NCBI GenBank assembly: GCA_022792835.1
Contig: JAAWBT010000011.1
Coordinates: 20,068-84,067 of the forward strand
Length of the DNA stretch: 64,000 bases
Direction: 5' to 3'
Source: Lachnospiraceae bacterium
GTDB taxonomy: Bacteria > Bacillota > Clostridia > Lachnospirales > Lachnospiraceae
The position numbers and the translations under genes were made by a program. Positions within the stretch are counted from its first letter, which is position 1. Every line of letters starts with the position of its first letter. The notes under the pieces were generated by a model that saw only the letters and a program-made list of their open reading frames with translations, did not search any database and was not told where the DNA came from. Shown here one piece after another: positions 59,098 through 64,000 of this stretch.

Positions 59098-61515
59098 CTA
59101 TTTTCCATATCCAGATATCTCCACCTTTCTCCCATCGCTCCTCACTCTCACAGCTTTATCCAAATCAGTGCGAAACACCTGGCAGCCTGCATCTTCCAGC
59201 CGCTTAAGAGTCTCCTCTGCCGGATGTCCATAGGGGTTCCATCTTCCACAGGAGATGATCCCCCATTTTGGAGCTGCCGCTTCCAGAAACCCGGCAGAAC
59301 TTGTACTGCCGGAGCCGTGATGGGAAACTTTCAGAATATCTGCTCCGTCCCGTCCCGAGGCTTCCCTGTATCTCTTTATGCGGGCGGTCACTTCTGTCTC
59401 GCCCCGCCCCTCCAGATCTCCGGTAAACACTGCGTCAAACTCCTTCCAGGAAAGCCACAGAACCATAGAAGCCTCGTTTTCATCCAGTGTCTCAGTGCCA
59501 TTTTCGCCGGAAGTCTCCGGCCAGAGGCAGGTAAAAACCGCCTCTCCTGCAAACAGCTGCTCTCCGCCTCCCAGAAAAACCACCGGGACCCCGGCCTCTT
59601 TTGCCTTTTCCTCGATGGCCTTAAGGCCACCGCTCCCCGTTCTGCCACGGGGCAAAATGAGCGTGCCGACCCGTCTTTGTTCGATCAACTCCCCAATTCC
59701 GTTTATGTGATCTGCATCCCCGTGGCTTGCCAGGGCAAAATCTACCTGGTCTACTGCCTGGGAATCCAAAAACGGCCCCAGACGGTATTCTCCGACCTTC
59801 TGTACCCCACTGCTGCCCCCGTCCATGAGAAAAGTGATTCCCCCTGCTGTCCGTAAAAAACAAGAGTCCCCCTGGCCCACATCCAGAAAGATAAGCTCCA
59901 TTCCCCGGTAACGGATGGGCTTAAGACAGAAAATCATTCCCAGAAGCATCAAAAGGCCCGGCAGTTTTTTTCTGAAACCCTTCCATCCGAAGGATTGTTC
60001 TTCCTTTTTTACCGTTCTTTCCCCAATCCATCTGTAAAAGAGAAGCAAAAGCGTTCCGCAGAGCAACAGCTGCCAGGCCTTTGGTCTCCCCATCCGCCAG
60101 ACTGCCCCTGGCAGACTAAGACTCCACTTCCCTAAAGCTTCATAAAGCCACAGGATTCCCCCGGCAGGAAGGAGCAGGATGGGCATCACGCCTGGAAACA
60201 GCCCCCCCAGAAGGGCTCCGGCGATTCCCAACAAGGCCGCCGCCGTAAAAAGAGGCAGGACAATCAGATTTAGAAGCAGACTGTAAACCGGCAGCTTGTA
60301 AAAAAAATATGCCTGCACCGGAAGAGTTGCTAACTGAATGGAAAGTCCAGGAAAGAGAGGCTTTAAGAATTTCGGAAGTTCTGCCTTAAGAAACGCCGGA
60401 TATAAAATCCCAAGTGCCAGCACAGAACCAAAAGAAAGGAGGAAACCACTCTGGAATAGAAGAAATGGATGCCCAAACAGCATGACAAACGCCGCGAGAG
60501 CCGCAGCAGAGGCCAGATCATACTGCCGCCCAAAAATCTGGCCGATTCCGTACACCGTCAACATAAAAAACGCCCGCCCGGCGCTGGTTCCCTCGCCGGT
60601 TAAAAGATAATAGCAAAAAGACATGGCCGCACAGCCAGAGGCCGCCAGCAGATAAGAACAGCGAAGCCGTTTCCGGAGCAGACGGTAAATTCCCATGCCT
60701 GCCAGCGAAATGTGAAGACCACTGATGGCAAGAAGGTGTCCCATTCCGCTCTCCTCATAAAGAGAAACTGTCTTTTTGTCGGCCTCCCATTTCTCTCCCA
60801 GCACCATGGCGCAGAGCAGCCCTCCGCCCCCTTCTCCTGCTGTCCTTAAAAGGTTTTCGGAAAAATACTGCCTGAGGAGCCGCAGTCCCATCCGCAGTCG
60901 ATCCGTCCTTCCAGACACCTCCAGGCAGGCAGTCCCCTTTGCCCGGTAAGAAATTCCCTGTCCCCGATAATAACTTCTGCTGTCAAACTGCCCCGGATTT
61001 CCAGACTCCTCCATTTCTGACAGGCAAACTTCCAGACATACCTCCCGCCCCTCCTCCACCCCCTCCGGGAGCTGTTCCATGGAAACCAATACCCTGCCCA
61101 CTGAAAAGGATTCTGCCTCTCTGACCTCTTCCTTGTCTGTCCCCACGTCACAGCCGGAAAGCAGAAGTCGAAAACTCTCTCTCCCTTCCACTGTCCTGAG
61201 TTCTATGCGCTCCACCTTTCCGGAAAGCGCTGCCGTGAGATTTCTTTCTTCAAGAAGCCTATCATCTAACTTCCTGATGGCCGGAGGCTCCTGTGCGCTC
61301 CAAAGCCTGAATGACCCGAGCAGAAAAAAGAAAGGCAGAGCAAACCATATCCGATGCCTGCTCTGTCCGCCCCGTTTTCTTCTGCGGCAGACTGCTGCCG
61401 CCCCGCCTGCCGCCGATAACCAGACAACAGGAACAAGGCCCCCGCTTTGCAGGGCAAGCACCTCTCCAAGCGCATAGGCTCCCGCATACCACAGCAATGG
61501 CCTTTTTATGATCAA
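59098..61515 (-). CDS. comEC: DNA internalisation protein ComEC/Rec2
   Basis: An 805-residue membrane channel for single-stranded DNA uptake. It has an N-terminal OB-type external domain between helices (about 85-200). The competence domain contains MGHLLAISGLHISLAG and about eight helices. The C-terminal metallo-beta-lactamase domain has FLDVGQGDS, SHGDADHINGI and SHHGSGS, a likely nuclease. All parts are complete. It is the last gene of the sensor kinase-GerMN-comEC run, 36 bp after the lipoprotein gene. Confidence 0.94.
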   Translation of the reverse strand: MIIKRPLLWYAGAYALGEVLALQSGGLVPVVWLSAAGGAAAVCRRRKRGGQSRHRIWFALPFFFLLGSFRLWSAQEPPAIRKLDDRLLEERNLTAALSGKVERIELRTVEGRESFRLLLSGCDVGTDKEEVREAESFSVGRVLVSMEQLPEGVEEGREVCLEVCLSEMEESGNPGQFDSRSYYRGQGISYRAKGTACLEVSGRTDRLRMGLRLLRQYFSENLLRTAGEGGGGLLCAMVLGEKWEADKKTVSLYEESGMGHLLAISGLHISLAGMGIYRLLRKRLRCSYLLAASGCAAMSFCYYLLTGEGTSAGRAFFMLTVYGIGQIFGRQYDLASAAALAAFVMLFGHPFLLFQSGFLLSFGSVLALGILYPAFLKAELPKFLKPLFPGLSIQLATLPVQAYFFYKLPVYSLLLNLIVLPLFTAAALLGIAGALLGGLFPGVMPILLLPAGGILWLYEALGKWSLSLPGAVWRMGRPKAWQLLLCGTLLLLFYRWIGERTVKKEEQSFGWKGFRKKLPGLLMLLGMIFCLKPIRYRGMELIFLDVGQGDSCFLRTAGGITFLMDGGSSGVQKVGEYRLGPFLDSQAVDQVDFALASHGDADHINGIGELIEQRRVGTLILPRGRTGSGGLKAIEEKAKEAGVPVVFLGGGEQLFAGEAVFTCLWPETSGENGTETLDENEASMVLWLSWKEFDAVFTGDLEGRGETEVTARIKRYREASGRDGADILKVSHHGSGSTSSAGFLEAAAPKWGIISCGRWNPYGHPAEETLKRLEDAGCQVFRTDLDKAVRVRSDGRKVEISGYGK

Positions 61516-61551
61516 TAAAACGATTCCTCTCTGAAATTTAACTCTGTTGTT

Positions 61552-62505
61552 TTAAGGTTCTTCCGCCGCGGCTCCGCCCTCAATATATTCCGTCCGCCGC
61601 TCTAACGGCTGCTCCAGGTCTATGCTGTCCCGGAACTTGATATTCCCTACCCCCTCCACAGAAATCTGCACCCGGCTCACATTCGGGAGTTCCGTCAAAG
61701 AATTCACAATGGAATAGATCGGGATGTAATCGCTCACATTCAGCGCATTCCCTATAAAAGCAGAATCAAAATTAATATAGCAGACACCTTTTCTCGTGGC
61801 CACCGACAGGGCTTTCGCTGTCTTTGGCAAAGTGGCATAACGTCCCTCCTCCTCACAGCCGGATAGAAGCTGCTCCACCACCAGGGACTCCATAGATATC
61901 CCGTTGCCGCACACCACAGACCTCTCTGTCTCTAAAAGCTTTGTCCCTGTTTCATCTGCAAAATAAAGGGTCAGATCCACCTCCTGGAGCTCCGCCGTAT
62001 TGTTGCCGGAACTTTCTACAAAGGAAGAAGCGGACATCAGATTGATGCTGTTGTTGTCCGCATCCATAAGGGGCTGGTCGTTGATATAAAACCCGACATA
62101 ATCCACCCCATCGATCTGGGTCAGGGTTTTGACAACTGCCGCCCGGCACATGATCTCCCGGATCGGTTCCATGGTATTGTAAGCAGCATTAAAATACACA
62201 AAGAGCTGCCCTCCGTCCCCCATCTGCGTCCTGGCCACGTGGACCTCCTCCGGAATCACAGACAAAAGCTCCATATTTTTTGGCGCCTCCTGCATTCTGC
62301 TCAAAAGCGCGTCTGCCAGAAGTACAGGCTCTTTTGTTTCCGCCTGATAAACCTCGACTCCCAGCTTCGTAAACGTCTGGTTGGTATAATAAAGATAATA
62401 TTCTCCCGCTTTAAGTTCTTCCTGCTTTGTCTCGTCCTGCCCACAGCCAAAAAGCCCACAGAGACAAAACGCCAGGAGAAGTGTCAGGTAAATGCTACGC
62501 TTCAT
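61552..62505 (-). CDS. GerMN-domain lipoprotein
   Basis: A 317-residue exported protein. The signal peptide ends in the lipobox LFGC near residue 21. Two GerMN domains follow (about 55-155 and 195-300). The first includes VYFNAAYNTM and the second CYINFDSAFIGN, the usual 'LNF' strand. GerM-type proteins act at the spore envelope or with envelope sensor kinases. Its position 15 bp after a sensor kinase resembles the kinase-GerMN pairs of Gram-positive bacteria. Confidence 0.89.
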   Translation of the reverse strand: MKRSIYLTLLLAFCLCGLFGCGQDETKQEELKAGEYYLYYTNQTFTKLGVEVYQAETKEPVLLADALLSRMQEAPKNMELLSVIPEEVHVARTQMGDGGQLFVYFNAAYNTMEPIREIMCRAAVVKTLTQIDGVDYVGFYINDQPLMDADNNSINLMSASSFVESSGNNTAELQEVDLTLYFADETGTKLLETERSVVCGNGISMESLVVEQLLSGCEEEGRYATLPKTAKALSVATRKGVCYINFDSAFIGNALNVSDYIPIYSIVNSLTELPNVSRVQISVEGVGNIKFRDSIDLEQPLERRTEYIEGGAAAEEP

Positions 62506-62520
62506 AGTTTCCTCCTCCTG

Positions 62521-63993
62521 TCAGGCAATATAAATCAAGGGAACCCGGACCGTAAAAGTGGTCCCTTCATTTTCCCTGCTGTAGAGCTTGATGGCCCCGT
62601 GGTGGGAATAAACAATACTCTTCGTGATCGCAAGCCCCAGTCCCGTACCGCCCGCTTCTCTGGAACGGGCCTTGTCCACCCGGAAAAACCGTTCAAACAC
62701 ATGCTCCTGGGATTCCTGTGGAATCCCAATCCCATTGTCAGCCACCTTCACATAGAAAAACTTATGATCCGCGTTCAGGCTGACCTTCACCCAACCATCC
62801 CGGTTGTTGTACTTGACCGCGTTTTCCACCAGATTGCTGACGGCCAGAGTAAACTTTGTCTTATCCACCTCAGCCAGCACCGGCCGGAAGCTCTCCAGGA
62901 TCAGATCCACATTTTTCTGCTTGGCAATGGGCCGCAGTCTTTTGAGTGTCCCTTCCAGAAGCTCGTTAATATTGGTCTGGGTAATATTCAACTCCGTAGA
63001 AGACTTATCCAGGCGCACCAGGCTTAAAAGATCCTCAATGATCTGGCTTTCCCGGTCAATCTCCTCCGAAATATCGCTCATGAATTCCCGGTAAAGCTCC
63101 ACGGGCACTTCCTCTTCACTCATCAGCGAATCGGCCAGCACCCGGATCGAGGTAATCGGCGTCTTTAGCTCATGAGATACATTGGATACAAACTGCTGTC
63201 TGGACTCGTCCAACCGCTTTAACTGCTTCAAAGTCTTGTTGTAAGCGTCCGAAACCCGTCTGGTCTCCACAAAATTTTCCACCCGGATCTCTTCCCCCAG
63301 AGGATTTTCCGTGGCATGGTTTAAGGCCGCCGTAATCCGTTTAAAGGGCCGGACCATCCAATGGGAAAGAACTGCTGAAACCCCAACAATGAGAACAAAC
63401 TCAACAATCTCCAGAAGATGAATCCGCGTCTTCAGCTTCTCTGCCAGCTCGTCAAGAGAACTTGTGGAGGAGGATAAGAGCATGACTCCCACCACCTCCG
63501 TATTATCCGCGCCGTAAATGGGCTGGGCAAAATCCAGATACTTATCGCCCTGCTTGTAATTTACCTTTCTCTCCCCGGAAAAGCACTGAAGCACCGCCTC
63601 CGAAATATTATATTTTCCGCTGTCAATCTCATATGTATCCTTGATGGTTCGGAAACTTCTGTTCACCACAATCACACGGCCATCCTGCAGACTGGCCATC
63701 TGCTCCAGCTCCGCATTAATGACCTCGTTCTGAGGATTGTCCACATAGCCGCTTTTTGAGACCTGATTGGACACAATCATCCACTGATTCTGGATCCTGG
63801 CAATTCTGGACTGGACCTCATTGGCTGTCGACGTGGCATAGATGATATGGTTGACCACAAACACCGGCACCGTGCCAAAAACCACCAGCAGCAAAAACCA
63901 GAAAAGCCTCAGGCTTTTAAGCCGGCTCTGCTTCCTGGCTCCTGTTTTCTTATCCTTTGAAAAAATAACCAACGCCCCATTTCGTATATACAT
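62521..63993 (-). CDS. Membrane sensor histidine kinase (PhoR/WalK type)
   Basis: A 490-residue sensor kinase. It has a membrane helix at about 29-48, an external PAS/Cache-like domain (49-190), a second helix at about 193-212 and a HAMP linker (213-265). The His box is VSHELKTPITS with H274. The ATPase domain carries NLVENAVKYN, DNGIGIP and GTGLGL. The ATG at 63993 lies 7 bp from the right edge, so the ribosome site is not visible and the true start could be slightly upstream. The response regulator would lie beyond the edge. Confidence 0.92.
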   Translation of the reverse strand: MYIRNGALVIFSKDKKTGARKQSRLKSLRLFWFLLLVVFGTVPVFVVNHIIYATSTANEVQSRIARIQNQWMIVSNQVSKSGYVDNPQNEVINAELEQMASLQDGRVIVVNRSFRTIKDTYEIDSGKYNISEAVLQCFSGERKVNYKQGDKYLDFAQPIYGADNTEVVGVMLLSSSTSSLDELAEKLKTRIHLLEIVEFVLIVGVSAVLSHWMVRPFKRITAALNHATENPLGEEIRVENFVETRRVSDAYNKTLKQLKRLDESRQQFVSNVSHELKTPITSIRVLADSLMSEEEVPVELYREFMSDISEEIDRESQIIEDLLSLVRLDKSSTELNITQTNINELLEGTLKRLRPIAKQKNVDLILESFRPVLAEVDKTKFTLAVSNLVENAVKYNNRDGWVKVSLNADHKFFYVKVADNGIGIPQESQEHVFERFFRVDKARSREAGGTGLGLAITKSIVYSHHGAIKLYSRENEGTTFTVRVPLIYIA

Positions 63994-64000
63994 ACTGCGG

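Noticed and set aside
1..64000. tRNA or rRNA genes, CRISPR arrays, insertion sequences, prophage
   Set aside because: I looked for CCA-ended cloverleafs, repeated spacers, transposase-like frames and phage gene blocks and found none I could support. A tRNAscan and Infernal run would be needed to exclude small RNAs fully.

Overview
The window looks like chromosomal DNA of a spore-forming anaerobic Firmicute of the Lachnospiraceae type. The main evidence is the Clostridia-style comM-dprA-topA-codY block, a CotJB-type spore coat protein, GerMN and DUF4364 proteins, a DUF5716/DUF5717 gene pair, strong AGGAGG ribosome sites and many near-consensus sigma-A promoters with exactly 17-bp spacers. Most genes read leftward (minus strand). 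I saw no rRNA, tRNA, CRISPR array, insertion sequence or prophage. The only region that looks acquired is an AT-rich, broken ATPase/nuclease locus at 57.5-59.0 kb.

Layout. 0-2.7 kb: a leftward operon of glycosyltransferase, Nudix hydrolase, response regulator and sensor kinase, the kinase cut by the left edge. 2.8-4.5 kb: a predicted ABC-class ATPase. 4.6-10.3 kb: comM, dprA, topA and codY. 10.4-16.0 kb: a lipase-like hydrolase, an orphan lipoprotein, a divergent carbamate kinase, an RlmI-type methyltransferase and a PflX-like radical SAM protein. 16.2-22.3 kb: a complete liv ABC amino-acid transporter operon ending in a cysteine desulfidase gene. 22.4-25.7 kb: a glycolipid/phospholipid operon (glycosyltransferase, plsY, nfo, DUF3786). 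25.9-30.2 kb: a small membrane protein, uridine phosphorylase, DUF4364 and the xpaC-telA pair. 30.2-32.4 kb: cysK-cysE. 32.4-36.2 kb: a LURP-one protein, then two yybP-ykoY manganese riboswitches, one before a CaCA-family antiporter and one before mntP. 36.3-38.5 kb: aroE, aroD and aroK. 38.5-44.1 kb: a three-gene cluster of unknown function. 44.2-52.0 kb: licD, tcdA, an MFS transporter, rarA, a polysaccharide deacetylase, a P-type ATPase and cotJB. 52.1-57.4 kb: a 48-residue protein, a decayed LuxR-type gene, M18 aminopeptidase, ogt, DUF1858, an aldose-epimerase-like protein and a membrane XRE regulator. 57.5-64 kb: the broken ATPase/nuclease locus, comEC, a GerMN lipoprotein and a sensor kinase.

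The most notable observation is in the cysK-cysE leader (32160-32379). A perfect-spacing promoter is followed by a well-positioned ribosome site and a 32-codon ORF with 11 cysteines in five clusters. A U7-tailed terminator follows just before cysK. A segment inside the Cys codons can pair over 9 bp (two wobbles) with the 5' arm of the terminator. This is the layout of ribosome-mediated transcription attenuation sensing cysteine. Second is the pair of Mn riboswitches, which implicates a 'sodium/calcium' antiporter and possibly a leucine-rich-repeat protein in manganese homeostasis. Third is the uncharacterised cluster of an actin/Hsp70-like protein, a 1172-residue solenoid protein and a helical-repeat protein, translationally coupled to aroK.
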